A stretch of DNA of 64,000 nucleotides from UPXZ01 sp964568675 (GTDB taxonomy: Bacteria > Bacteroidota > Bacteroidia > Bacteroidales > Paludibacteraceae), in contig CAZMQV010000003.1 in the NCBI GenBank assembly GCA_964568675.1, forward strand, positions 1-64,000. Reading direction: 5' to 3'. A model generated the notes under the pieces. That model was not told where the DNA came from and made no database searches. It worked only from the letters and a program-made list of their open reading frames with translations. Below, piece after piece: positions 7,472 to 16,693 of this stretch. How positions within the stretch are numbered: the stretch's first letter is position 1; each line of letters begins with the position of its first letter. Both the position numbers and the translations under genes were made by a program.

Positions 7472-9067
7472 ATGCTAAATCACCACATACCATCATCGCA
7501 AAACACAAAGCTAACTCCCGGTTTTGTAGAAATAATGGACACCACGCTTCGCGATGGCGAACAGACGACCAATGTTTCCTTTTCTGCACAAGAGAAACTG
7601 AGTATTGCCCGTTTGCTACTTGAAGATTTGGGAGTTGATCGAATTGAGGTAGCTTCGGCGCGAGTATCTGATGGCGAATTTCATTCTATACGAAAAATTG
7701 CACAATGGGCTACAGTCAACGGATACATCGACCGCATAGAAGTGCTTGGATTTGTTGATGGCACCGCTTCGCTCGAGTGGATTAAAGAAACGGGATGCAG
7801 GGTTATCAACCTATTATGCAAGGGTTCGAGCAATCATTGTGAACATCAACTGCGAAAAACACCCGACGAGCACATATCCGACATCGTCAATGTTGTTGCT
7901 AACGCATCAAAAATGGGCATTGCGGTTAATATCTATCTCGAAGATTGGTCAAACGGAATGCGTAATTCCGAAGAATATGTATTTCACCTCGTCGATGAAC
8001 TCCAACATCAAAACATACGTCGCTTCATGCTTCCCGACACATTGGGCATTCTCAATCCGGATGAAACGAAGCTGTTTTGTAAGAAAATGATTGATCGCTA
8101 CCCAAATTTGCATTTCGATTTTCACGCCCACAACGATTACGACCTTGCAGTACCCAACGTGTATGAAGCACTGAAAGTCGGAATAAAAGGAGTGCATGTT
8201 ACCGTGAATGGATTGGGAGAACGTGCCGGCAACGCTCCGCTCACGTCGGCTTTGGCCATCATTTCCGATCATTTAAAGATGAAAACAAACATACAGGAGG
8301 ATAATGTTTTTCATATCAGCAAAGTAGTAGAAACTTATTCCGGCATCCGCATCCCCAACAACAAACCCATAATTGGAGACAATGTATTCACACAGGTTGC
8401 CGGTGTTCATGCCGATGGAGACAATAAAAAGAATCTGTATTTCAACGATTTGATGCCCGAACGTTTTGGACGCACACGCTCTTATGCGCTTGGAAAAACT
8501 TCCGGCAAGGCGAATATCCTTAAAAACCTGCAACAGTTGGGACTTGAGCTGGACGACGAACTCATCAAGCAAGTTACTCAGCGGGTAATTGAGCTTGGCG
8601 ACCAAAAAGAATTGGTAACTTTGGAAGATTTGCCTTATATCGTATCGGATGTGAGCCAGAATGGACAGGATGAGAAACCGGTAAAAATCATCAACTATTC
8701 ACTATCGCTCACACAAGGCTTACGCCCCATGGCAAATGTAAAGGCTGAAATTAACGGTCAAATCTACGAGCAATCGGCAGCGGGAGCAGGTCAATACAAC
8801 GCGTTTTCGAAAGCAATGTACAAAATGTATCGTAAACTAAACAAAGCCACCCCTGAACTTATTGACTACGAAGTAGATATTCCACCAGGAGGCAAAACCA
8901 ACGCCATCGTGCAAACTATAATCACCTGGCGATACGATGGAAAAACATTCAAAACACGTGGACTTGATGGAGACCAAACAGTGGCGGCAATCAAAGCAAC
9001 AGAGAAAATGCTTAATATGATTGAAACCGGGAATATACCCAATGTTCGTGTAATGGGATTACCCTAA
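7472..9067 (+). CDS. LeuA/CimA-like 2-isopropylmalate or citramalate synthase
   Basis: A second DRE-TIM acyltransferase (531 residues) in the operon, distinct from LeuA. The barrel has MDTTLRDGEQTTNVSFS (about residues 22-38), HAHNDYDLAVPN (about 216-227), NGLGERAGNAPL and FTQVAGVHADGD. A LeuA-type regulatory domain follows. The length and motif set resemble CimA-type enzymes, which condense acetyl-CoA with pyruvate to (R)-citramalate. LeuCD and LeuB can then convert citramalate to 2-oxobutyrate for isoleucine synthesis. That route would explain the mixed Leu/Ile leader peptide upstream. Substrate choice cannot be settled from sequence by eye; homocitrate-type activity is less likely. Confidence 0.75.
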   Translation: MLNHHIPSSQNTKLTPGFVEIMDTTLRDGEQTTNVSFSAQEKLSIARLLLEDLGVDRIEVASARVSDGEFHSIRKIAQWATVNGYIDRIEVLGFVDGTASLEWIKETGCRVINLLCKGSSNHCEHQLRKTPDEHISDIVNVVANASKMGIAVNIYLEDWSNGMRNSEEYVFHLVDELQHQNIRRFMLPDTLGILNPDETKLFCKKMIDRYPNLHFDFHAHNDYDLAVPNVYEALKVGIKGVHVTVNGLGERAGNAPLTSALAIISDHLKMKTNIQEDNVFHISKVVETYSGIRIPNNKPIIGDNVFTQVAGVHADGDNKKNLYFNDLMPERFGRTRSYALGKTSGKANILKNLQQLGLELDDELIKQVTQRVIELGDQKELVTLEDLPYIVSDVSQNGQDEKPVKIINYSLSLTQGLRPMANVKAEINGQIYEQSAAGAGQYNAFSKAMYKMYRKLNKATPELIDYEVDIPPGGKTNAIVQTIITWRYDGKTFKTRGLDGDQTVAAIKATEKMLNMIETGNIPNVRVMGLP

Positions 9068-9188
9068 GCTCACATTTATTTTTACATAAGTAACTATTTT
9101 AATAATCAGAAATAAAAAAAAACTATACTAATAATTTAACGCGATTACTTTGTGTTTCAAACAACCGCGCTAGATTAGAGAAATCTTT

Positions 9189-10262
9189 ATGAAAACATTA
9201 AAAATTGCAGTTTTAGCCGGCGACGGAATTGGTCCGGAAATTACAAAACAAGCATTGGCGGTTACTCAAGCCGTGTGTGAAAAATTTGGTCATAAGTTGG
9301 AATACCAAGAAGCATTGGTAGGCGCTTGCGCCATTGATGCTACCGGAGATCCATATCCTGAAGCAACTCATGAACTTTGTATGCAATCGGACGCGGTGTT
9401 ATTCGGTGCGATAGGCGACCCAAAATACGACAACAATCCGGCAGCTAAAGTACGTCCGGAGCAAGGTTTGCTACGTATGCGTAAAACATTAGGGCTATTT
9501 GCCAACATTCGTCCGGTGATAACATTTCCACAACTGCTTCACAAATCGCCACTTCGCGCCGACTTGGTTGATGGAGCTGACTTCGTTTGCATTCGCGAAC
9601 TTACCGGTGGCATGTATTTTGGGCGCCCACAAGGCAGAAGCGAAGATGGGAATACTGCTTACGACACCTGTGTTTACACACGTGAAGAAGTAGAACGGAT
9701 ACTACATCTGGCCTATAAATTTGCTCAAGGAAGACGAAAAAAACTGACTATCGTTGACAAAGCCAATGTGATAGCCACATCACGTTTATGGCGTCAGATT
9801 GGACAGGAAATAGCCCCACAATATGCCGATGTAGAAACTGAATTTATGTTTGTGGACAATGCGGCGATGCGAATTATTCAATGGCCTAAAAGTTTTGATG
9901 TGATGGTAACTGAAAATCTTTTTGGCGACATTCTCACCGATGAAGCTTCAGTAATCACCGGTTCGCTTGGTATGTTGCCATCAGCTTCCATTGGCATTCA
10001 TACTTCGGTTTTCGAACCGATTCACGGTTCGTATCCGCAAGCTGCAGGAAAAAACATAGCCAATCCTCTTGCGACCATCCTTTCGGCAGCAATGATGTTT
10101 GAATATGCTTTTGATATGAAAGAAGAAGGTCAGTTAATTCGCGACGCGGTAACTGCAAGTATGGAAGCCGCTATCGTAACGGAAGATATTGCCGATGGCG
10201 AAAAAGCCTATTCGACCAGCGAAGTAGGCGAATGGATTGTAGATTGGGTGAAATCCAAATAG
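9189..10262 (+). CDS. leuB: 3-isopropylmalate dehydrogenase
   Basis: An NAD-dependent oxidative decarboxylase (357 residues) that converts 3-isopropylmalate to 2-oxoisocaproate, the last dedicated leucine step before transamination. Visible features are the N-terminal GDGIGPEI, the substrate-binding arginines in LLRMRKTLGLFANIRPV, ELTGGMYFG, and the Mg-binding aspartates in TENLFGDILTDEASVITGSLGMLPSAS. HGSYPQAAGKNIANPLA forms the NAD-binding region. It closes the leu operon and is followed by a strong terminator shared with the convergent wbp genes. Confidence 0.95.
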   Translation: MKTLKIAVLAGDGIGPEITKQALAVTQAVCEKFGHKLEYQEALVGACAIDATGDPYPEATHELCMQSDAVLFGAIGDPKYDNNPAAKVRPEQGLLRMRKTLGLFANIRPVITFPQLLHKSPLRADLVDGADFVCIRELTGGMYFGRPQGRSEDGNTAYDTCVYTREEVERILHLAYKFAQGRRKKLTIVDKANVIATSRLWRQIGQEIAPQYADVETEFMFVDNAAMRIIQWPKSFDVMVTENLFGDILTDEASVITGSLGMLPSASIGIHTSVFEPIHGSYPQAAGKNIANPLATILSAAMMFEYAFDMKEEGQLIRDAVTASMEAAIVTEDIADGEKAYSTSEVGEWIVDWVKSK

Positions 10263-10295
10263 ATTTCACTCGATTTCGAGCAATGAATTAATACC

Positions 10296-10348
10296 AAAAA
10301 ACCGGGCGTTTCCGAAATAATTTATTTCAAGAAAACGTCCGGTTTTTA
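10296..10348. terminator. Bidirectional terminator between leuB and wbpE
   Basis: A long stem (AAAACCGGGCGTTTC with GAAAACGTCCGGTTTT) is flanked by A and T tracts on its two sides, so it can serve both converging transcripts. Confidence 0.85.
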
Positions 10349-10398
10349 TATTGCTGTTTCTTTTATTTGAAGAAACATGTCGGTCTGCAACGATTTTC

Positions 10399-11529
10399 CT
10401 ACGCTTGCATATACTTTACAATCAATTCGCACACCTGCAACACCTCTTCTTCGGTAATATATGGGTGTATTGGCAAGGAGAGAACAGTGTCGCACAATTG
10501 TTCAGTAACGACACATGAACCGTCTTCAAAATCAGCTCCTTGATAAGCGGTTTGCGCATGCATCGGTTTGGGGTAATATACCATTGTAGGTACTTTTTGC
10601 TCTTTCAAGAAGTTTTGCAAACCATCTCTCTGCTCACGACTATTCAAAGTAATGGTATATTGCGCCCAGCTTGAGTAGTATCCTTCAGGAATTAGTGGTG
10701 TTTTTACCACATCTCTTAGATTTTGGGTGTAAAGTGCAGCCGCTTTGTTAATATCTTCAACTTCATATTTTTCAAACGCTTCTAATTTTACTTTTAGAAT
10801 GGCTGCTTGCAGCGTATCTAATCGTGAGTTTACTCCAATTCGTACATTATCATACTTAAACGAACCTTTTCCATGTACACGCAACGAGTTAAGAATTACA
10901 GCCCATTCATCGTTGTCGGTAAACACCGCGCCACCATCTCCATAGCATCCAAGCGGTTTTGCAGGAAAGAAAGAAGTAGTTGAAATATCGCCAAAACTAC
11001 AAGCTTTTTTACCATTGATAGCACCGCCAAAGCCTTGAGCACCATCTTCGAGAATGAGAAGATTAAACCTGTCAGCTACTTGACGAATGGCTGGATAATT
11101 GGCTGGAAGCCCAAATAAATCAACGGTAATTATAACCTTTGGAGTTAATTTACCTGCTTTCAATGTCCCTTCAATAGCCTCATTCAAACTCTCCACATCC
11201 ATATTAAATGTATCGGCGTCAACATCCACAAAAACCGGAGTAGCCCCTTCCAATGATACAACTTCAGCCGAGGCAAAGAAAGTGAAATCCGGAACAAAAA
11301 CCGCATCGCCTGCTCCTACATTCCATGTTTTTAGCGCTAAAGTAAGCGCATCGGTTCCGTTGGCACAACTCACACAATGTTTCACCCCGGCATATTCTGC
11401 CAATGAAGTTTCAAGTTCTTTCACTGCCGGGCCCATAATATAAGCACCTGAAGCAACTGTGTCAATCAACGCCTTATCCATTTCCGGTTTTAGCACGTTA
11501 TACTGTTTTACTAAATCTCTAAATTGCAT
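10399..11529 (-). CDS. wbpE: PLP-dependent UDP-3-oxo-GlcNAcA aminotransferase (DegT/DnrJ/EryC1/StrS family)
   Basis: A sugar aminotransferase of 376 residues. The PLP-binding block LEDGAQGFGG and the Schiff-base lysine in TSFFPAKPLGCYGDGGA (about residue 185) are intact, as are the substrate loops SCANGTDALTLAL and GVNSRLDTLQAAIL. In the WbpA-B-E-D pathway it transfers an amino group from glutamate to the 3-oxo intermediate, giving UDP-2-acetamido-3-amino-glucuronate. It is last in a four-gene minus-strand operon that contains all four enzymes, which supports the specific assignment over a generic sugar aminotransferase. The gap to the preceding gene is 56 bp. Confidence 0.88.
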   Translation of the reverse strand: MQFRDLVKQYNVLKPEMDKALIDTVASGAYIMGPAVKELETSLAEYAGVKHCVSCANGTDALTLALKTWNVGAGDAVFVPDFTFFASAEVVSLEGATPVFVDVDADTFNMDVESLNEAIEGTLKAGKLTPKVIITVDLFGLPANYPAIRQVADRFNLLILEDGAQGFGGAINGKKACSFGDISTTSFFPAKPLGCYGDGGAVFTDNDEWAVILNSLRVHGKGSFKYDNVRIGVNSRLDTLQAAILKVKLEAFEKYEVEDINKAAALYTQNLRDVVKTPLIPEGYYSSWAQYTITLNSREQRDGLQNFLKEQKVPTMVYYPKPMHAQTAYQGADFEDGSCVVTEQLCDTVLSLPIHPYITEEEVLQVCELIVKYMQA

Positions 11530-11585
11530 TTTATTTTTGAGTTAAAGGTATTACTTTTATCTGTTTTCGAAAGAGAAAAATCTAA

Positions 11586-12149
11586 TTAAATTTCCACCAA
11601 TCCGTCCGGCTCTTCCTTGAATTTTTTATCACATTTTTCGCAAGAAAGACTACTATCCAATCGTTCTCCACATTCACACACCCACCCGATTTGCTTTGCA
11701 GGAACACCCGCCATAAGCGCATGGTTTTTTACATTTTTTGTAACTACCGCGCCTGCTGCGATAAGTGCGCAACGCCCTACGTTATGCCCGCAAACTACCG
11801 TTGAGTTTGCGCCAAGTGAGGCTCCCCATTTTATCAACGTCCGCGCATATACACCATGCACAGAATAATGCGCACGGGGGGTGGTAACATTGGTAAACAC
11901 GCATGAGGGACCACAAAACACATTATCTTCCAACTCAACGCCTTCATATACAGAAACATTGTTCTGAATACGCACACCGTTGCCAATCTTCACATTGTTA
12001 GCTATATTTACATTCTGCCCGAGCGAGCAATTCTCACCCAGCGTCGCACCTTTTTGAACATGACAAAAGTGCCAAATTTTTGTTCCTTTCCCTATCGTTA
12101 CATTTTCATCAACATAACTACTTTCGTGAATAAAGTAAGAATTTTCCAT
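11586..12149 (-). CDS. wbpD: UDP-2-acetamido-3-amino-glucuronate N-acetyltransferase
   Basis: A left-handed beta-helix acyltransferase with hexapeptide repeats (VTIGKGTKIWHFCHVQKGATLGENC and NVKIGNGVRIQNNVSVYEGVELED). The block WGASLGANSTVVCGHNVGRCALIAAGAVVTKNV supplies the acetyl-CoA site. It acetylates the 3-amino group to give UDP-GlcNAc(3NAc)A. The frame extends upstream to 12191, but the start at 12149 (MENSYFIHESS) matches the family and is preferred. A C-terminal zinc-ribbon-like tail (CECGERLDSSLSCEKC) is seen in many homologues. Confidence 0.88.
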   Translation of the reverse strand: MENSYFIHESSYVDENVTIGKGTKIWHFCHVQKGATLGENCSLGQNVNIANNVKIGNGVRIQNNVSVYEGVELEDNVFCGPSCVFTNVTTPRAHYSVHGVYARTLIKWGASLGANSTVVCGHNVGRCALIAAGAVVTKNVKNHALMAGVPAKQIGWVCECGERLDSSLSCEKCDKKFKEEPDGLVEI

Positions 12150-12206
12150 TATAATTTTTATCTCGATTTTCGTTGAATACTCCAAAAACAATGTATAATA
12201 AAACCG

Positions 12207-13175
12207 CTATTTCGACACGACAGAACTGTCTATTAACTCCTGCGCTTTTTCCAAAACTTTCACCACTTCATAACCTGATATACCATCGGCAATCTCAATT
12301 TTTTTGTCGAGATTTTCAACAAAATAACAAAGTTCTTCAGCCAACGGTTGTTTGTTTTCAAAAGGTATTACCTCGGTAGGATTTTCAATTTTTACCGGTA
12401 TTCCTTGTTCAAATTCAATGTGTTTGTCATAAAATTTTATCTCCTTCTGCACCGATGAGTCGTCAAAAGATATCATTCCCCGGCTACCAATCACAACAAG
12501 GCGTTGCTCCTTGAACGGATGCAACCAGGAGACAAATATATGTGCATGAATGTTGCCGGGATATGTGAGCTGCGTCATTGTGTAGTCATACACATCTTTT
12601 TGCAAAAACTTGGTACCTTTCGATTCGATGTGTTCCGCCGGCTTCCCTACAAAATAATCGAGAACAGAAATATCATGTGGCGCAAACGACCAGAACACAT
12701 TCTCTTCGGTACGGACAGTACCTAAGTTCAAGCGTGTGGAATAAAGATAGTAGAGCGTTCCTATTTTACCATCATCAATCAATTCTTTGATTTTTCTTAC
12801 AGCGGGATGAAACAACAACACATGGCCTACCATCAATTGAGCATTATTTTTCTTGGCGATTTCCACCAAATCTTTCGATGTTTCGACCGATAAAGTCATA
12901 GGCTTTTCCACCAATACATTCAATCCTTTTTCGAGTAAAGTTTTGGCTATTTCATAATGAAATGGAGCCGGAGCAGCTATGGTATAACCATCAAATTTTT
13001 GTCGAACCGCATCATCCAAATCAACATATCCGGCTACCGGATAATCCTTCAGAAGCGCTTCAAGTCTCTCTTTGTTCGACTCAACAATTCCACCCAAATT
13101 ACCCATCTGAAACAGTGTGCGAATGTGGTTTACCCCCCACCGACCACCGCCGATAACACATATTTTTTTTGTCAT
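12207..13175 (-). CDS. wbpB: UDP-N-acetyl-glucosaminuronate 3-dehydrogenase (Gfo/Idh/MocA family)
   Basis: A 322-residue oxidoreductase with an N-terminal Rossmann motif (VIGGGRWGVNH, about residues 7-17) and the family EKP motif (VEKPMTLS, about 91-98), whose lysine is catalytic. It has a C-terminal Gfo/Idh/MocA substrate domain. It oxidises C3 of UDP-GlcNAcA to the 3-oxo sugar used by WbpE. The assignment relies on this fold plus the surrounding wbpA, wbpD and wbpE; on its own it would be only a generic Gfo/Idh/MocA enzyme. It lies 30 bp after wbpA. Confidence 0.85.
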   Translation of the reverse strand: MTKKICVIGGGRWGVNHIRTLFQMGNLGGIVESNKERLEALLKDYPVAGYVDLDDAVRQKFDGYTIAAPAPFHYEIAKTLLEKGLNVLVEKPMTLSVETSKDLVEIAKKNNAQLMVGHVLLFHPAVRKIKELIDDGKIGTLYYLYSTRLNLGTVRTEENVFWSFAPHDISVLDYFVGKPAEHIESKGTKFLQKDVYDYTMTQLTYPGNIHAHIFVSWLHPFKEQRLVVIGSRGMISFDDSSVQKEIKFYDKHIEFEQGIPVKIENPTEVIPFENKQPLAEELCYFVENLDKKIEIADGISGYEVVKVLEKAQELIDSSVVSK

Positions 13176-13205
13176 TCTTTTATTTTGAATAGTAATGGAA
13201 AGGGA

Positions 13206-14522
13206 TTATAAAAGTTCGATATTGTTACGATTTTTCACTGACTTCATCGCATTCTTCGTATCAAAAATAAATACAGAATTTTGCTGTACAAAATCGTAAT
13301 CGACATTGGTATGCGCGGCAGTAACAAGCACCAAATCTGCACCTGCAAGAAGCTCTTTGGAAAGGATTTTTTCACCTGAATAGCTTTCACCTTTGTAGCG
13401 ATATTCGGCAATATACGGGTCGTAAAATTTCACTTCCGCACCCATCGATTTCAGCACATCAATCACTACCAATGCCGGACTTTCGCGATAATCATCGATA
13501 TCTTGCTTGTAAGCAACGCCTAAAACTAATATCTGTGAACCATTCAGTGATTTCTTATAACGATTGAGGATATTGCTTGCGCGCTCCATGCAATACTCTG
13601 GCATGCGGTCGTTGATCATCATGGATGATTCAATCATCGACGTATGGAATCCATATTCACGCGCTTTCCAAGACAGATAATAAGGGTCGAGTGGAATGCA
13701 ATGACCACCCAATCCAGGACCCGGATAAAACGCCTGAAATCCGTAGGGTTTGGTCTTCGCGGCGTCAATAACTTCCCACAAGTTGATTTTCATTTTGTTG
13801 CAAAGCATGGCAAGCTCATTGACCAAACCAATGTTGATATTGCGGTATGTATTTTCGAGAATTTTCTCCATTTCGGCAATTGCAGGACTCGAAACAGTAT
13901 GTACATCACTTTCGAGGACAGCCCGATACATGGCAGCAATCACTTCGAGCGCATCATCACCAATTGCCCCCACTACTTTCGGGGTGTTTTTAGTTTTGTA
14001 AATCAGATTACCCGGATCGACGCGCTCAGGCGAGAAACCCAAATAAAAATCTTCGCCACATTTCAGCCCGGAACCGATTTCCAGAATTGGTTTTACAAGC
14101 TCTTCGGTTGTGCCCGGATAAGTAGTTGACTCCAACACAACCATTGTGCCAGCTGTCATGTATTTAGCGATATTTTCACATGAAGATTTCACATAGCTGA
14201 TGTCCGGCTGCTGATACATATCCAAGGGTGTAGGCACGCAGATAGCAACAAAATCCACATCCTTAATAAAGCTAAAATCATTGGTAGCCGACAACATTTT
14301 TTGGTTCACAATCTCTTTCAAATCATCATCTACAACATCGCCAATATAATTGACTCCGGCATTCACCATATCCACTTTTTTATCCTGAACATCAAAACCA
14401 ATGGTTTTGAATCCCGCTTTTGCTTTTTCGACAGCAAGTGGCAAACCTACATATCCTAAACCAACAACACCGACTACAATGTCTCGTTGCTCAATTTTTT
14501 TTAATAATTTTTCTTTTATCAT
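13206..14522 (-). CDS. wbpA: UDP-N-acetylglucosamine 6-dehydrogenase
   Basis: A nucleotide-sugar dehydrogenase (438 residues) that oxidises UDP-GlcNAc twice to UDP-GlcNAcA. It shows the NAD-binding motif GVVGLGYVGLPLA (residues about 18-30), ESTTYPGTTEE, and GFSPERVDPG. The catalytic cysteine lies in PGLGGHCIPLDPYYL near residue 272. The C-terminal domain follows with LGVAYKQDIDDYRESPAL. It is first in the wbp operon, so its product feeds WbpB, WbpE and WbpD. A WecC-type UDP-ManNAc dehydrogenase is the main alternative, but the wbpBDE context argues against it. Confidence 0.88.
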   Translation of the reverse strand: MIKEKLLKKIEQRDIVVGVVGLGYVGLPLAVEKAKAGFKTIGFDVQDKKVDMVNAGVNYIGDVVDDDLKEIVNQKMLSATNDFSFIKDVDFVAICVPTPLDMYQQPDISYVKSSCENIAKYMTAGTMVVLESTTYPGTTEELVKPILEIGSGLKCGEDFYLGFSPERVDPGNLIYKTKNTPKVVGAIGDDALEVIAAMYRAVLESDVHTVSSPAIAEMEKILENTYRNINIGLVNELAMLCNKMKINLWEVIDAAKTKPYGFQAFYPGPGLGGHCIPLDPYYLSWKAREYGFHTSMIESSMMINDRMPEYCMERASNILNRYKKSLNGSQILVLGVAYKQDIDDYRESPALVVIDVLKSMGAEVKFYDPYIAEYRYKGESYSGEKILSKELLAGADLVLVTAAHTNVDYDFVQQNSVFIFDTKNAMKSVKNRNNIELL

Positions 14523-14598
14523 TTTTTTGTATTTTATTTCAGAATTAGGTACTTAACTAATAACTCATTCAGAAGTGTTTATTTCTGAATATAGCTTG

Positions 14599-14629
14599 CA
14601 AAATTACAATTTTTCCAGGATTGTATAAA
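14599..14629 (-). promoter_or_regulatory. Promoter of the wbp operon
   Basis: On the minus strand, TAATTTTG (14599-14606) lies 19 bp downstream of a TTTA that approximates the TTTG -33 box. The spacing to wbpA (about 70 nt of leader) is reasonable. It suggests that the wbp genes are transcribed separately from the rfb genes upstream. Confidence 0.5.
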
Positions 14630-14749
14630 ATTATAAGAAAAGGAATCTACTTCGAAAGGGAAATTAGATAGAATTGCATAGAATAAAAGCGATAAACAAG
14701 CCAATGTAGCTATGTTTTTCGCTTTCTTTCCCATCCATTTTTTTACATA

Positions 14750-15805
14750 CTATTTACCATACATAGTTTTGTAATAGTTTTCATAATCACCATTAATGAT
14801 GTTGTCCATCCATTTTTGATTGTCGAGATACCATTTCACAGTTTTCTCAATTCCTTCTTCAAACTGTAGAGATGGCTCCCAGCCAAGTTCATTTTTGAGT
14901 TTAGACGAGTCGATGGCATATCGTAAATCATGACCGGCTCGATCGGTAACATAAGTTATCAATCCTATTGAATGTCCTTGGGGATTGCCCAGCAACTTAT
15001 CTACTGTCTTTATCATTACATGTATCAAGTCAATATTCTTCCACTCATTGAATCCTCCAATATTATAGGTATCTCCTGATTTCCCCTGATGAAAAATTAA
15101 ATCAATAGCACGCGCATGGTCAATAACGTAGAGCCAATCGCGCACATTTTCGCCTTTTCCGTAAACAGGGAGCGATTTCCCATTACGTATATTATTGATA
15201 AATAGCGGTATAAGTTTTTCAGGAAATTGATATGGCCCGTAATTATTTGAGCAATTAGAAATTATCACATTTAAGCCATAGGTATCTTGAAAAGCACGGA
15301 CAAAATGGTCGGACGATGCTTTGCTTGCCGAATATGGTGAATGTGGATCATACTTTGTGGTTTCGGTGAAAAATGTATCGTCAAAATCGAGAGCACCATA
15401 CACCTCATCGGTCGAAACATGATAGAAACGATGGTTTGAATAATTCGTTTTCCAACACTCTTTCGCTGCCTGCAACAGACTAAGCGTACCCATCACATTT
15501 GTTTGCGCGAAAGTAAAGGGGTCTTTAATACTTCTATCGACATGACTTTCGGCTGCCAGATGGATTACATCGCTTACATCGTATGTTTTGAATATTTCGA
15601 GTATTTTTTCAAAGTCGCAAATATCTGCTTTCACAAAACGGTAGTTAGGAGCATTTTCAACGTCCATTAGGTTTGCCAAATTACCGGCATAAGTAAGTTT
15701 ATCCAGATTAATAATCGTGTAATCAGGGTACTTCTCAACAAAAAGTCGCACCACATGATTGCCAATAAACCCGGCACCACCGGTTATCAATATATTTTTT
15801 TTCAT
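14750..15805 (-). CDS. rfbB: dTDP-glucose 4,6-dehydratase
   Basis: An extended short-chain dehydrogenase (351 residues) with GGAGFIGNHVV (residues about 8-18), HLAAESHVDRSI (about 84-95), STDEVYG and the catalytic YSASKASSDHF (about 157-167). It removes water from dTDP-glucose to give dTDP-4-keto-6-deoxyglucose, the second step towards dTDP-L-rhamnose. It is last of four minus-strand genes in the order rfbA-rfbC-rfbD-rfbB, 21 bp after rfbD. No other dTDP-sugar branch enzyme is visible here. Confidence 0.95.
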   Translation of the reverse strand: MKKNILITGGAGFIGNHVVRLFVEKYPDYTIINLDKLTYAGNLANLMDVENAPNYRFVKADICDFEKILEIFKTYDVSDVIHLAAESHVDRSIKDPFTFAQTNVMGTLSLLQAAKECWKTNYSNHRFYHVSTDEVYGALDFDDTFFTETTKYDPHSPYSASKASSDHFVRAFQDTYGLNVIISNCSNNYGPYQFPEKLIPLFINNIRNGKSLPVYGKGENVRDWLYVIDHARAIDLIFHQGKSGDTYNIGGFNEWKNIDLIHVMIKTVDKLLGNPQGHSIGLITYVTDRAGHDLRYAIDSSKLKNELGWEPSLQFEEGIEKTVKWYLDNQKWMDNIINGDYENYYKTMYGK

Positions 15806-15826
15806 CTTTAAAAAATTATCAAATAC

Positions 15827-16693
15827 TTAACTTTCAGAATCTAAAATCCCGATGCACTTTTCAAGCGAATCTTTCCAATAAGGAATATCTACTCCAAAAG
15901 TAGTTTTAAATTTTGTTTTATCCAACACAGAATAATTTGGACGTTTCACTTTGCTTGGAAACTCGTCCGAATGACAAGGTTTGATATTGCAACGATTGCC
16001 TGATATTTTTGCAATTTCAACGGCAAAATCAAACCATGAACATACGCCTTCATTCGAAAAATGATAAATTCCATTATTTCCCTGCCACTTATCATTCGAA
16101 ATTATTTCAAGAATAGCAGATGCCAAATCTGCAGCATAAGTTGGAGTGCCCACTTGGTCGAACACCACGTTCAGACTATCTCGTTCGGCTGTCAAACGCC
16201 TCATCGTTTTTACAAAATTATTTCCAAAAGAAGAATAAAGCCAAGATGTTCGGATAATCAAATAATTGCATCCGGACGCGATAACTGCTTTTTCTCCAGC
16301 AAGCTTGGTTGCACCATATATCCCTAAAGGCGTCGTTTGTACTTTTTCAATATATGGTATATTTTGACATCCATCAAAAACATAATCAGTAGAAATGTGA
16401 ATCAACGTCAGTTGCTTATCTTTACAAATTTTGGCCAGATTCTCCACCGCCAAATGATTAATTTTGTCAGCCAACTCTGCATCATCCTCTGCTTTATCTA
16501 CTTGCGTGTAGGCGGCGCAGTTGATTATCGCATCAACGTGTTTATTGGCTACAAATTTTTCTATGGACGACATATCGGTGATATCCAACACATCAACATC
16601 CGTGAAAATAAAATTGCAATCTGTACTGTCTGACAATTTCCGGAATTCACTTCCCAACTGACCGTTTGAGCCGGTAACTAATATGGTTTTCAT
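15827..16693 (-). CDS. rfbD: dTDP-4-dehydrorhamnose reductase
   Basis: This 288-residue NADPH-dependent reductase performs the final step, giving dTDP-L-rhamnose. Signatures are GSNGQLGSEF (residues about 7-16), NCAAYTQVDKAEDD, HISTDYVFDG and the YGATKLAGEK active site (about 129-138). Its start codon overlaps the end of rfbC by four bases, so the two are probably translationally coupled. Length and motifs are normal. Confidence 0.95.
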   Translation of the reverse strand: MKTILVTGSNGQLGSEFRKLSDSTDCNFIFTDVDVLDITDMSSIEKFVANKHVDAIINCAAYTQVDKAEDDAELADKINHLAVENLAKICKDKQLTLIHISTDYVFDGCQNIPYIEKVQTTPLGIYGATKLAGEKAVIASGCNYLIIRTSWLYSSFGNNFVKTMRRLTAERDSLNVVFDQVGTPTYAADLASAILEIISNDKWQGNNGIYHFSNEGVCSWFDFAVEIAKISGNRCNIKPCHSDEFPSKVKRPNYSVLDKTKFKTTFGVDIPYWKDSLEKCIGILDSES

